Positions 38,659-46,793 of a stretch of 64,000 nt of DNA are shown here, piece after piece. Source of the DNA: Reinekea marinisedimentorum (GTDB lineage Bacteria; Pseudomonadota; Gammaproteobacteria; Pseudomonadales; Natronospirillaceae); the NCBI RefSeq assembly GCF_004341165.1, contig NZ_SLZR01000010.1, positions 101,949 through 165,948 on the forward strand. The letters are read 5' to 3'. How positions within the stretch are numbered: position 1 is the stretch's first letter; each line of letters opens with the position of its first letter. The notes under the pieces are model-generated. The model worked only from the letters and a program-made list of their open reading frames with translations, was not told where the DNA came from and did no database searches. Made by a program: the position numbers and the translations under genes.

Positions 38659-39891
38659 TTAGACCGCAGCGTGCTGTTGTTTGCCAATAAAACGGTCGTA
38701 GAAGTTCCAGACAATTAAACCTGCCAGAACAAGCGCCGATACCGAATAGAGCGCAGAAAGTACCTCTCCGTGCTCACCGCTGCTCACCGTGATGGTGATA
38801 TCTAATGCATTCAACGCCGCATCTGTTGTCAGCCCCAACACCATGGCGCTGCCGATGACACCAACAAGATAGGCAAAAACAGAGCGAACCCCGAGTTCAT
38901 TTTTAACTACCATGATGGTGGCAATGTTGGTCGCCGGGCCTGCCATCATAAAGACCAGCGCTGCGCCGGGTGATATTCCGGAAAGCATCAGCCCGGCAGC
39001 AATGGGTGTGGAAGCAGTGGCACAGATGTACATAGGTACGGAAACCAGCACCATGACTGCCATGGCAAAAATACCGGAGCCGTGGCTGGCCAGGAATGAA
39101 TCCGGCACAAAGGTCTTAATAACGGCGGCAAAGAACAAACCGATAAGCAGCCACTTCATGAAATCCCCCAGCAGTTTACCGAAGCCATATTTGGCAGCAT
39201 CGGCCAACTTGCCTAAGGCTGTTACCTTTTGTTTGCTAGGTGTGCTGCCACTGCAACAGCTGCTGGACTGTTCTGGTTCTGAATTACGGCTACTGCAGCA
39301 ACTGCTAGTCTTCGCCGGCGTTGACTTGCTGCTGCAGCAACTGTCGGCCGGGCTTTCTGCTTCAACCTTTTTGCCCGATGAGCAGCAGCTGCTTGTTTCT
39401 TCTGGCACCGAACCGGAACCCGAATTGCTGCAGCAAGTACCGGATGCTTTGGCTTGGCTGGCACCCGCGGTTGCTTGTTCTGTATCCCACAGGCGAACCA
39501 GCGTGCCGGTAAATATTGCGGCCAACACCGCGCTGACCGGGCGTATTACCGCCATGACCGGCCCCATTAGTGCGTAGGTTACACCGACAGAATCTACCCC
39601 TGTTTCTGGTGTTGCTACCATAAAACTGGCGGTAGAGGCTTTCGTAGCACCGGAGCGGCGAATACCAATAGCTGTAGGAATAACAGAGCAGGAGCAAAGC
39701 GGGATGGGGGCACCGATAACCGCAGCAGTGATTACAGAGCTACCCTTGCCGAGTGTTTTTTCAACCCATGAAGAAGGGATGATCATATGAATGACACCGG
39801 CGAGAAAAAGCCCGAGCAATAAGAAGGGTGCAGATTCAGTAAACATGAACAGAAAGTTATTCAGTAATTCTATAGCGGCGAAGTCGCTCAT
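38659..39891 (-). CDS. SO_0444-type metal (Cu/Zn) efflux permease with cysteine-rich loop
   Basis: 410 residues of the DUF318/YraQ permease type with about eight membrane segments in two halves (GAPIPLCSCSVIPTAIG in the first; MFICATASTPIAAGLMLSG-like in the second). Between the halves a hydrophilic loop of about 75 residues holds at least six CC pairs in a Ser-rich setting (TCCS, SSCCSS, DSCCSS, SSCCSG), likely for metal binding. The family exports Cu or Zn. A MerR-type promoter lies directly upstream and fits metal induction; the regulator itself is not in the window. Confidence 0.88.
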   Translation of the reverse strand: MSDFAAIELLNNFLFMFTESAPFLLLGLFLAGVIHMIIPSSWVEKTLGKGSSVITAAVIGAPIPLCSCSVIPTAIGIRRSGATKASTASFMVATPETGVDSVGVTYALMGPVMAVIRPVSAVLAAIFTGTLVRLWDTEQATAGASQAKASGTCCSNSGSGSVPEETSSCCSSGKKVEAESPADSCCSSKSTPAKTSSCCSSRNSEPEQSSSCCSGSTPSKQKVTALGKLADAAKYGFGKLLGDFMKWLLIGLFFAAVIKTFVPDSFLASHGSGIFAMAVMVLVSVPMYICATASTPIAAGLMLSGISPGAALVFMMAGPATNIATIMVVKNELGVRSVFAYLVGVIGSAMVLGLTTDAALNALDITITVSSGEHGEVLSALYSVSALVLAGLIVWNFYDRFIGKQQHAAV

Positions 39892-39923
39892 AGCGCGTTC
39901 CTTAAGTCTTCACATACGGCACT

Positions 39924-39955
39924 ATTTTAAACCTTAGATGCGGCTCTAAGGTCAA
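39924..39955 (-). promoter_or_regulatory. MerR-type metal-responsive promoter of the efflux permease
   Basis: On the minus strand a -35 TTGACC (955-950) and a -10 TAAAAT (929-924) are separated by 20 bases, longer than the normal 17. The spacer contains the perfect 8-bp inverted repeat ACCTTAGA/TCTAAGGT (39931-39952, 6-base centre). Long spacer plus centred dyad is the hallmark of ZntR/CueR/CadR-type promoters. Confidence 0.8.
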
Positions 39956-40303
39956 TAATTTTTACAGGCCAATGCAGCGATGATTTTAAATCAGCTGGAA
40001 ATAAATGTCGGTGACGCAAAATGTCACCATTTAACCTTCACCGTTCAATAGTGAAATACAGCGCTAAATTCTGACTTTTATCCTGCTGCGGCCGCCGTTT
40101 CATGCGGCTTTCAAAAATTTTCGGCTGCCATCATTTTTATTTCTAAAACATGCGTGCATTCACTTTGTTGACGTGAACTGAGTCGGATTTCCACAAAAAA
40201 CAAACCGTGTTTTTTCATTTACAGACATGAGTTCACATTTTCTGCTTCCCCACACGAATAGACTGCGGCCCAAATTCAATGTCTTTACAAAGGAACTGAT
40301 CGC
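39956..40303. other. Non-coding gap upstream of the envelope-machine cluster
   Basis: About 350 bases of AT-rich sequence. It must hold the promoter of the long cluster that begins at 40304. TTGACG at about 40169 could be a -35, but no convincing -10 at the right distance stands out. No ORF with a ribosome site, no hairpin or repeat was seen. Confidence 0.55.
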
Positions 40304-40930
40304 ATGCTTTACATTATGCAGAGTGGTGGTAGCTTCATGTGGGTTATCCTTGCTGTCTCCGTCATTGCCTTCGCTTTATTTGCAGAGCGTTACTATTTTT
40401 TATTTTTACGTTTGAATCTAAACATCGATAAGTCTGCGAATCAGGTTAAAAAACTGCTTCAGGAATCTAACTATCAGGCCGCACTTGAAGAGTGCAATCG
40501 CATTATCCGTCACCCGCTTGGCCGTGTTTTAAAATCTGGAATTTTAAAAGCCGGTCGCCGCGACAAAGAAATTGAGCAGGCACTGCAAGAATCTGTACTG
40601 CGCGAAGTTCCTAATCTGAAAAGCCGAATTAACTACCTGAGCCTGGTGGCAAACATTGCAACGCTGTTGGGTTTGTTGGGCACCATCATCGGTTTGATCT
40701 CTGCATTTGCGGGTGTTGCCGATGCCGCCGCTTCTGAAAAACAAGAGATCCTCTCGGCGGGTATTTCGGTTGCGATGTTTACAACTGCCTTTGGTCTGGT
40801 GGTCGCCATTCCTTCAATGGCGGGCTTCTATCTGTTGAATAACCGCAGTGATTGGCTGGTCAGTAAGATCGATGAGAAGGCGCTGTCTGTGTTCAGTGTG
40901 CTGACAGCCCGCGAACAGAGTAAAGATTAA
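40304..40930 (+). CDS. TolQ/ExbB/MotA-type proton channel protein (AglR-like)
   Basis: 208 residues, three membrane segments (about 8-30, 112-138, 150-178) as in ExbB/TolQ/AglR. The core LLGLLGTIIGLISAFAGV, followed by AAASEKQEILSAGIS and AMFTTAFGLVVAIPS, is the conserved channel signature of the family. It should form the pentamer that, with ExbD-type partners, converts proton flow into force. First gene of the cluster; one base before the first ExbD-like gene. Confidence 0.93.
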   Translation: MLYIMQSGGSFMWVILAVSVIAFALFAERYYFLFLRLNLNIDKSANQVKKLLQESNYQAALEECNRIIRHPLGRVLKSGILKAGRRDKEIEQALQESVLREVPNLKSRINYLSLVANIATLLGLLGTIIGLISAFAGVADAAASEKQEILSAGISVAMFTTAFGLVVAIPSMAGFYLLNNRSDWLVSKIDEKALSVFSVLTAREQSKD

Positions 40931-40931
40931 A

Positions 40932-41438
40932 ATGTTTTCATCTCGCTTCCGCCACGGCGATGAAACCAATGTCGAAATCGATATGGTGCCGGTGATGAAC
41001 ATGTTTCTGGTGCTCATTCCGTTTCTGTTGATTTCTTCAAGTTTCCTTAATCTAAAAGCGATTAATACCTCCATACCGGTAAGGTCACAAAGCAGCAGTG
41101 AATTAACCGAGGAGCAATCTGAAGTGAAGCTCCGCTTGATGGTGACGCTTTCTGAAGAGTCGATCATTGTGAAGCCTATGTCCGATGAACTTTCTTTGGA
41201 AGAGTTGGAAAAGCTCGATTTTGAAGTAGCAGTGCAAGAAAGCGATGCGCTGTTTACCAACCTAACGGCGAAGCTTTCGCTGCTGAAAAAGAAATACCCA
41301 AACAGCGACACCATGGTGTTGTCGCCCGAAGATTCAGTGCCTTACAGCTCAATGGTGCGGGTGATGGATGCGGCCCGTGGGGTTGATCCGGAAGAACCTC
41401 TGTTTGCCAAAGTCGTCATCAGTGGAATATTGAAGTAG
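40932..41438 (+). CDS. ExbD/TolR-type protein with Asn in place of the membrane Asp (AglQ/AglS-like)
   Basis: 168 residues. One membrane segment (about 18-40) followed by a periplasmic domain of about 125 residues. The segment IDMVPVMNMFLVLIP aligns with the ExbD/TolR signature xxxTPxIDVMLVL, but the proton-carrying aspartate is asparagine (Asn23). The periplasmic part is longer and more acidic than in ExbD. Second gene; its partner at 41458 keeps the aspartate. Confidence 0.9.
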   Translation: MFSSRFRHGDETNVEIDMVPVMNMFLVLIPFLLISSSFLNLKAINTSIPVRSQSSSELTEEQSEVKLRLMVTLSEESIIVKPMSDELSLEELEKLDFEVAVQESDALFTNLTAKLSLLKKKYPNSDTMVLSPEDSVPYSSMVRVMDAARGVDPEEPLFAKVVISGILK

Positions 41439-41457
41439 CCGCTAAGGAGCTTGCAAA

Positions 41458-41991
41458 ATGAGTTTAGGGAATACCATGAAGGGGCAAAAAAAGTTTGTCC
41501 CGCCCGCTATTCAGATTACCTCGATGATGGATATGTTCACCATTATCGTATTTTTTCTGCTCTTCTCTTATTCCGATAAGCCGGATGAATTCGATGTTTC
41601 TAAAGACATTGAACTGCCTACCTCCACCAGCAGTATTAATTACGATCATGCCTTGGAGCTTTACCTTTCTCAGGGCAGCATCAAGCTGGAAGAAAACGTG
41701 ATTGGTACGATCGATGGCGAAAACGTGAAAGATCTGGATCCGGATCATATTGCTAAAAGCCCTCTGGCAGTTGCCTTTACCGCTAAAAAACAAAGCCTTG
41801 AAGCCTTGCCGGAAGGTTTGGAAGTTGCCGAAGCCAACGCGCTTTCAGATGTTGAAGTTCTCGATCCTTCCGACCCGCATATTCTTCTGTTCTGCGACCG
41901 CGATGTTCCTTTCCGTGTGATTAATCAGGTTATTAAAGCAGCCGGCAGTGCTGGCTTCACCAACTTTCAACTGGCCGTAATGGAGCAGTAA
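41458..41991 (+). CDS. ExbD/TolR-type protein with conserved membrane Asp (AglQ/AglS-like)
   Basis: 177 residues with one membrane segment (about 18-38). IQITSMMDMFTIIVFF carries Asp25 at the position of the catalytic aspartate of ExbD/TolR/MotB-like proteins. The periplasmic domain ends in DPHILLFCDRDVPFRVINQV, which is the ExbD-type fold. Two bases before the next gene; forms, with the preceding gene, a mixed pair like AglQ and AglS in Myxococcus. Confidence 0.92.
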   Translation: MSLGNTMKGQKKFVPPAIQITSMMDMFTIIVFFLLFSYSDKPDEFDVSKDIELPTSTSSINYDHALELYLSQGSIKLEENVIGTIDGENVKDLDPDHIAKSPLAVAFTAKKQSLEALPEGLEVAEANALSDVEVLDPSDPHILLFCDRDVPFRVINQVIKAAGSAGFTNFQLAVMEQ

Positions 41992-41993
41992 CA

Positions 41994-42323
41994 ATGAAAG
42001 CAAACCTATTAGCGCTATTGCTGTTGTCTGCTTCGATTGCTGCAACCAGTTTTGCTGAAGATGAGGATATGGTGACCGACCGTATCGACTTTTCCAGTGC
42101 CCGTATCATGGGGCAATCCAACGATTTTGGTGCAGTTTATTTATCACACCGTAAGACCAATGAGCTCGATAGCCTGTTGTCTATTCGCAGCAACTACCGG
42201 CTGGAAGTTTTGTTCGAGCTCGATTACCTGCCTGTTGATGAAAGTGGTGAGCCCATTATGCCCGCAAGCTATGGCCAGCAAGGCTACGAGCCCGGTTTTG
42301 AACCTGTTCAGCAGGGTAAGTAG
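41994..42323 (+). CDS. Small periplasmic protein of the cluster
   Basis: 109 residues with a signal peptide (cleavage after SFA). No recognised domain; the mature part is acidic with SLLSIRSNYRLEVLFELDYLP in the middle and a Gly/Gln-rich end. Location between the ExbD-like gene and the TonB-like gene suggests a periplasmic role in the complex. Confidence 0.75.
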   Translation: MKANLLALLLLSASIAATSFAEDEDMVTDRIDFSSARIMGQSNDFGAVYLSHRKTNELDSLLSIRSNYRLEVLFELDYLPVDESGEPIMPASYGQQGYEPGFEPVQQGK

Positions 42324-42332
42324 GGGAGTTCT

Positions 42333-44507
42333 ATGAGCCAGCGTAATATGTCCCAAAATACCGCCTATGTTGAAAAGAATGAGCAGCGAATTAAGTTTGA
42401 TGCCGTTTCTATCGATATGGATTTGCTGGATGACAAAACCAAATCCAGTCTGGCGTTTGCACTTCATAAACGAGCGCGTGAACTCAGCAAGCAGGCTAAG
42501 CAGCCGCTAGATGTCAGCAAACTGCGCGGCGTTAAGATTAATGACCAGATCGTCATTCTGGCTAAGCGTGTCAACGATCTGGAAGCGCTGCTGGATATAC
42601 GCAAGCAGAAGCACCTGGCCAGCAAGAAAGAAGCAGCCATTACCGCAAGCCTGGAATCTAACGTAGAAGATATTCTGGAAGCTGAGCACTCACGGCTGCT
42701 ATCAGAAGAAGTTCACCGCTCTGAAGAATTCCCAGCGTTGAATGATGATGAAGATTTAAAACCTGCGGAACCGAAGCTCAAATCTGAAGGACAAAGCCTG
42801 CTGGAAAAATCCAAGCAGCAGGTCTTAGCGAAGCAAAAGCAAGCTGTACAGCCGAAGCAAACCAGTGCTCTGCCGAAAACTGCCGTACCGAAGGCGAAAA
42901 CCAAAGAGCCTGCTAAGCAAGAAAGCAAAGCACCGCTTTCGGGTTTAAAGAAATTCGCCAGCTTTACTAAAACGAAAGCGAAAGTCAGCAGCGAAGATAG
43001 CAGAACTCGCCAGCAAACTGAGCCGAGCCCTGCACCCAATCACGCCAGCCACACCGCAACGGAGCAGAAGCCCAAGCCTGTACGTCGAGCCATCGCAAGG
43101 ACGGAAGCAGAAGATGACCCAGAGCTGGAAGCCGGAAACTTTTTTAACCTTGAAAAGCATTACCTTGAAAGCCTGAAGCGGAAACCGCAACTGGTCACTA
43201 AAGATTCTGTTGTCGATGTAGAGATCGCTGTATTTGAAAATAAGCAGCTACAGAACATACATCTGGTTTGTGCCGGTGATCAGTTCCGGCTGAAGCAGGG
43301 CTGGCGTAAACACGCTCTGGTTAAGCTCGATAAAAATGGCAAACAGTCCATTCGCTTGCCAAAGAATTGTACCAAGGCGTTATTGCATCGAGGCTCTGAA
43401 GCGACACGGATTGAGCCTGATCAGACTGTTAGCCTGAAGGTTGGCGAGCGTATTGATCTCATTCATGAGTCGCAGCATTACCTGGTTCGTGCGGTTATTG
43501 CGCCCAAGACTCGCCCATACGTGCCCGAAGCTCAGGATAAAACTGACTGGCGCAAGTTCTTCGGTGGCTCCGCCGTTGCTCACCTTTTAGTGCTGGTTAT
43601 TCTTGGTTTGTTTGCTGTTGTACATGAAGCCGCTAAGCCAGAGCCCGAGCCAGAATTCGTACAGATTGACCTTTCGGCATTGCTGGATGAGCCCGTCGCA
43701 GAAGTTAAGGCACCCGAGCCAGAACCTGAGCCCGAGCCGGAGCCGGAACCTATTCCCGAACCCCCTAAGAAGATCGTAGAAGAGGTGAAGCCCGAACCTC
43801 AACCGCAAAAACAACAACCGGTTCAGCAGGCCAAGGCTGTTGTTCAGTCTGAAAAATCGGACGGAAACGTAGTCAACAAAGATGTTAAATCGGTTGGTTT
43901 GTTGGGCGCTTTGGGTGCGGCGCCCGCTGCGGCACCATCGTCTAATAATGCCGTTGCTCAAGTGACAAATTTGGATGCGGTTGAATCACCAAATACCAAC
44001 TCAGGTTTGAAAGTCGCGGGGCTTGCAACTGCGGTTGATGGCGTGCGCACCAATGTTCCAACCGGTGAAATTGTTACCTCAGTTGGCAACAGTAAAGCCT
44101 TTGGTGAAGGCGGTAATCAGCTGGCTTCACTGGCGCGAGGTAATACCGCCAGTGGAGATGTTCGAGGCGCACTGGTTGAGCCGATTCAGGTGAAGAATGT
44201 TCAGGCTTCTGCGGGCATCAGCAAGGCGGCTGTCAGTAAGGTCATTCAGTCGCACCTGGATGAAATCAATTTCTGTTATGAAAAAGCATTAGCGTTCGAT
44301 CCGAATATTGCCGGTAAAGCTGCATTTGAATGGACCATTCTTGGAAACGGTTCAGTCGGCAGCGTTGGTATTCAGAGCTCTACCGTACGCTCTGATGCTG
44401 TTCATACCTGTATTCAGGGAGCCATCCGTACCTGGAACTTCCCGAACCCGAACAACGCGAGCGTAGAAGTTTCATATCCATTTGTATTCGACATGGTAGG
44501 TTTCTAA
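42333..44507 (+). CDS. TonB-like trans-envelope protein with AgmX/PglI-type C-terminal domain (GltG/GltJ-like)
   Basis: 724 residues. A cytoplasmic half of about 405 residues contains charged helical and Lys/Pro-rich linker sequence and a beta-rich region (about 290-390) that could be an FHA-like fold. One membrane segment follows (about 408-428), then a Pro-Glu repeat (PEPEPEPEPEP, about 465-485) that can span the periplasm. The last 95 residues (KVIQSHLDEINFCYEKAL, GKAAFEWTILGNG, IRTWNFPNP, VSYPFVF) match the AgmX/PglI C-terminal domain of Myxococcus gliding proteins, a TonB-like fold. It should link the ExbB/ExbD-like motor to outer membrane partners. Confidence 0.88.
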   Translation: MSQRNMSQNTAYVEKNEQRIKFDAVSIDMDLLDDKTKSSLAFALHKRARELSKQAKQPLDVSKLRGVKINDQIVILAKRVNDLEALLDIRKQKHLASKKEAAITASLESNVEDILEAEHSRLLSEEVHRSEEFPALNDDEDLKPAEPKLKSEGQSLLEKSKQQVLAKQKQAVQPKQTSALPKTAVPKAKTKEPAKQESKAPLSGLKKFASFTKTKAKVSSEDSRTRQQTEPSPAPNHASHTATEQKPKPVRRAIARTEAEDDPELEAGNFFNLEKHYLESLKRKPQLVTKDSVVDVEIAVFENKQLQNIHLVCAGDQFRLKQGWRKHALVKLDKNGKQSIRLPKNCTKALLHRGSEATRIEPDQTVSLKVGERIDLIHESQHYLVRAVIAPKTRPYVPEAQDKTDWRKFFGGSAVAHLLVLVILGLFAVVHEAAKPEPEPEFVQIDLSALLDEPVAEVKAPEPEPEPEPEPEPIPEPPKKIVEEVKPEPQPQKQQPVQQAKAVVQSEKSDGNVVNKDVKSVGLLGALGAAPAAAPSSNNAVAQVTNLDAVESPNTNSGLKVAGLATAVDGVRTNVPTGEIVTSVGNSKAFGEGGNQLASLARGNTASGDVRGALVEPIQVKNVQASAGISKAAVSKVIQSHLDEINFCYEKALAFDPNIAGKAAFEWTILGNGSVGSVGIQSSTVRSDAVHTCIQGAIRTWNFPNPNNASVEVSYPFVFDMVGF

Positions 44508-45217
44508 TGAGTTATAAGGAATTAACAAAGGCCGTATTAATCGCCGGTTGTGTGTTGGCACTGAATGCGAATGCAGAGGAAAGTGAATACACCGCAGCGG
44601 TGCAGGAACGCCTGTACCAGGATAAACACGTCTTTACCCTATGGGGTGGCTGGACGCCAGATGAAGACTTCACGGTTAACTACCCGATATCGCTGAGTTA
44701 TCGCTATCACCTGAATAATCACATTGCCTGGGAAGCCTTTCGCGGCACCTATTTTGTTTCTCAGGCGCGCGATATTAAAAACCAGCTGATCGATGATTAC
44801 GGGCTTTCACCGGAAGAGTTCGATTACCCGCTGTACAGCTTTTATACCTCGGCAGTTTTTAAACCGACCTACGGTAAAGACAGCGTGTTGAACCGGTGGG
44901 TGGTCAACCATGAAACGCATTTTTCGATTGGCGGCGGTCTGGCGGCCTACAACACGGAATACAACTACGGTGATGACACGCAGGAGTTAGCCTGGGCGGT
45001 GCGTGTGGCTGCGGCACGTAAATACCATTTATCGGCACGCTGGGCAGCGCACGTAGAGTTGGAAGAATCGTGGGCATTTAAAGATGAAGGCGTTAAGAAT
45101 AACTTCGCTCTGAACATTGGGTTGAGCTATCAGTTCTCACGCCAGCAGCCACTATCCGAGACCAATGAAGAACTGAACTCTCTGTATGATTATCTGGGAG
45201 TCTCAGATGAGAAGTAG
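44507..45217 (+). CDS. Outer membrane beta-barrel protein of the myxococcal OMP type (GltA/GltB-like)
   Basis: 236 residues with a signal peptide (cleavage near NANA). HVFTLWGGWTPDEDFT, SLSYRYHLNNHIAWEA and alternating-residue strands to FALNIGLSYQF give a small barrel; the pattern fits the outer membrane beta-barrel family seen beside Glt genes. Its ATG overlaps the stop of the TonB-like gene. A short C-terminal tail follows the last strand. Confidence 0.82.
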   Translation: MSYKELTKAVLIAGCVLALNANAEESEYTAAVQERLYQDKHVFTLWGGWTPDEDFTVNYPISLSYRYHLNNHIAWEAFRGTYFVSQARDIKNQLIDDYGLSPEEFDYPLYSFYTSAVFKPTYGKDSVLNRWVVNHETHFSIGGGLAAYNTEYNYGDDTQELAWAVRVAAARKYHLSARWAAHVELEESWAFKDEGVKNNFALNIGLSYQFSRQQPLSETNEELNSLYDYLGVSDEK

Positions 45218-46793
45218 CGCTCTGCTATTTGTTGCTGCTGCTCTGTTCAGTACAGCCGGGTTGTCCGCAACTGCGGTAGCAGAGGATCAGCCTACTCCTG
45301 CAGCAACCGAAACGGGTGCAGCAGAAGAGCAGTCTGACCTGCTGGCTGACGGCGCAGAAACGGCGTTAGCGCCCGATGCCGAGAGTACAGAAGCGTTACC
45401 CCTGGTCGATGAAGAAACTCTGAAACTACGATTCGATACCGGTTATGAAGCCTTTGAAAAGGGCAGCTATTATCTCTCAGCCGAGCAGTTCTACAACTTT
45501 GTTACAGACGCGAACGAAGGCACCAAGAATCTGGAATGGGGTCAGTTTTTCCTGGCGCTTAGCTATCAGAAGCTGGGCTTTCAGCATGCAGCGGTCGATA
45601 CCTTTACCCAGCTGCTGAGCAAGAAGCCTAATCCACAAATTACCACCGCAGTGCTGCGTTACTTTGAAGAGCTGAGCTTTACCGACAGCTACGACCAGGA
45701 GCTGATGATCGACTTTGGCTTGGTAAATCAGGATTTTGGCTTTGTTGATGAAGACCTACAGGATTTCATTAATTACCAGCAGGGCCTGTACAACTGGCGG
45801 GTTGGTTTAGTTGCCTGGGGGGATGAAAACTTTGCGCAGATCTCTCCGGAGAGCCCCTATCACTACCGTGCCATGTACGATATTGCTCTGCAAAAAATAT
45901 ACGCCGGTGATATCGAAACCGCTCAGGAACTCGCTGACAACATCCTTAAACATAAGAACCTGCCGAAAGCGTTTCTGGCAAAAACAGAGCTGCTGACCGC
46001 ACGCCTGTTGTTTGAGCAAAGGGAATTCGAAAAGGCAATTCCACTTTACGAAGAAGCTGTAGAGCGTGGTGATGGCACCTCGCCAATCCTTATGGAGTTG
46101 GCCTGGTCATATTACCTGTTGGGCGACCGTGAACGCGCCCTGGGCTTGCTGTATGCATTCCAGGCACCGAGCTACCGCAAACTGTTTGCACCTGAATATT
46201 TCATTCTGAAAGCGCACATCTATAAGGATGTTTGCTATTACAACGCGGCCGAGGCCGTTTCCGATGCCTTTACTGAGCGCTACCAAAAAACCATCGATGC
46301 GCTGTATGAGCGTGAACCCTCGTTAAGTGAGAGCTTCGCGCAAATTCATCAGCCCTTACTTTCCCGCCCGGGTGTTCAGCAGTATTGGAAGCAGATGGAA
46401 CGATTGCAGAAAGAAGCACAAAAGCTGGAAAAAAATAAGTTAATTGCAGAAAACCTGCTGCTGCATCTGAACGAACTGTATGCCCTGAAAATTGATTCTG
46501 TCGGCTGGTACCTGAAGCAGGCGCTGGAGACTCAATTTGAACAGCTGGCTAACCAGACGCTGGTAATTGAAGAAGAAATGAGTTTGATCGAATACGAAAT
46601 TGGTGTTCAGCGCTATCAGAATGCGCTGGATAGCGTAGTACTGGAAGAAAAGGGTGATGAGCTGGCAGCAAAACGTGAAAAGCTGGTGGCCTATAAGTTT
46701 CAGGGCGAATACTGGAACGATGAACTCGATAGCTTCGTGATAGAGCTTGAAAACGCCTGTGCCACAACTGAAGTTTGGGAGGCATCACGATGA
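45207..46793 (+). CDS. Periplasmic TPR protein (GltC/GltE-like position)
   Basis: 528 residues with a signal peptide (about 30 residues, cleavage near AVA). Repeating helix pairs (YEAFEKGSYYLSAEQFYNF, LALSYQKLGFQHAAVDTFTQLL, FEKAIPLYEEAVERGD, ELAWSYYLLGDRERALGLLY) mark TPR units; the last third is coiled-coil-like. I place the start at the ATG at 45207, which opens the signal peptide and has a GGGAG site, inside the end of the barrel gene. Confidence 0.85.
   Translation: MRSSALLFVAAALFSTAGLSATAVAEDQPTPAATETGAAEEQSDLLADGAETALAPDAESTEALPLVDEETLKLRFDTGYEAFEKGSYYLSAEQFYNFVTDANEGTKNLEWGQFFLALSYQKLGFQHAAVDTFTQLLSKKPNPQITTAVLRYFEELSFTDSYDQELMIDFGLVNQDFGFVDEDLQDFINYQQGLYNWRVGLVAWGDENFAQISPESPYHYRAMYDIALQKIYAGDIETAQELADNILKHKNLPKAFLAKTELLTARLLFEQREFEKAIPLYEEAVERGDGTSPILMELAWSYYLLGDRERALGLLYAFQAPSYRKLFAPEYFILKAHIYKDVCYYNAAEAVSDAFTERYQKTIDALYEREPSLSESFAQIHQPLLSRPGVQQYWKQMERLQKEAQKLEKNKLIAENLLLHLNELYALKIDSVGWYLKQALETQFEQLANQTLVIEEEMSLIEYEIGVQRYQNALDSVVLEEKGDELAAKREKLVAYKFQGEYWNDELDSFVIELENACATTEVWEASR

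Noticed and set aside
38912..39577. 221-codon plus-strand ORF
   Set aside because: Antisense to the metal permease; the leucine-glutamine pattern comes from reading the Cys-Ser repeats backwards.
40304..42323. Ordinary ExbB-ExbD-TonB iron uptake or Tol-Pal operon
   Set aside because: No TonB-dependent receptor, TolA, TolB or Pal gene follows. The TonB-like protein has the AgmX/PglI end and a large cytoplasmic half, and TPR and barrel genes follow instead.
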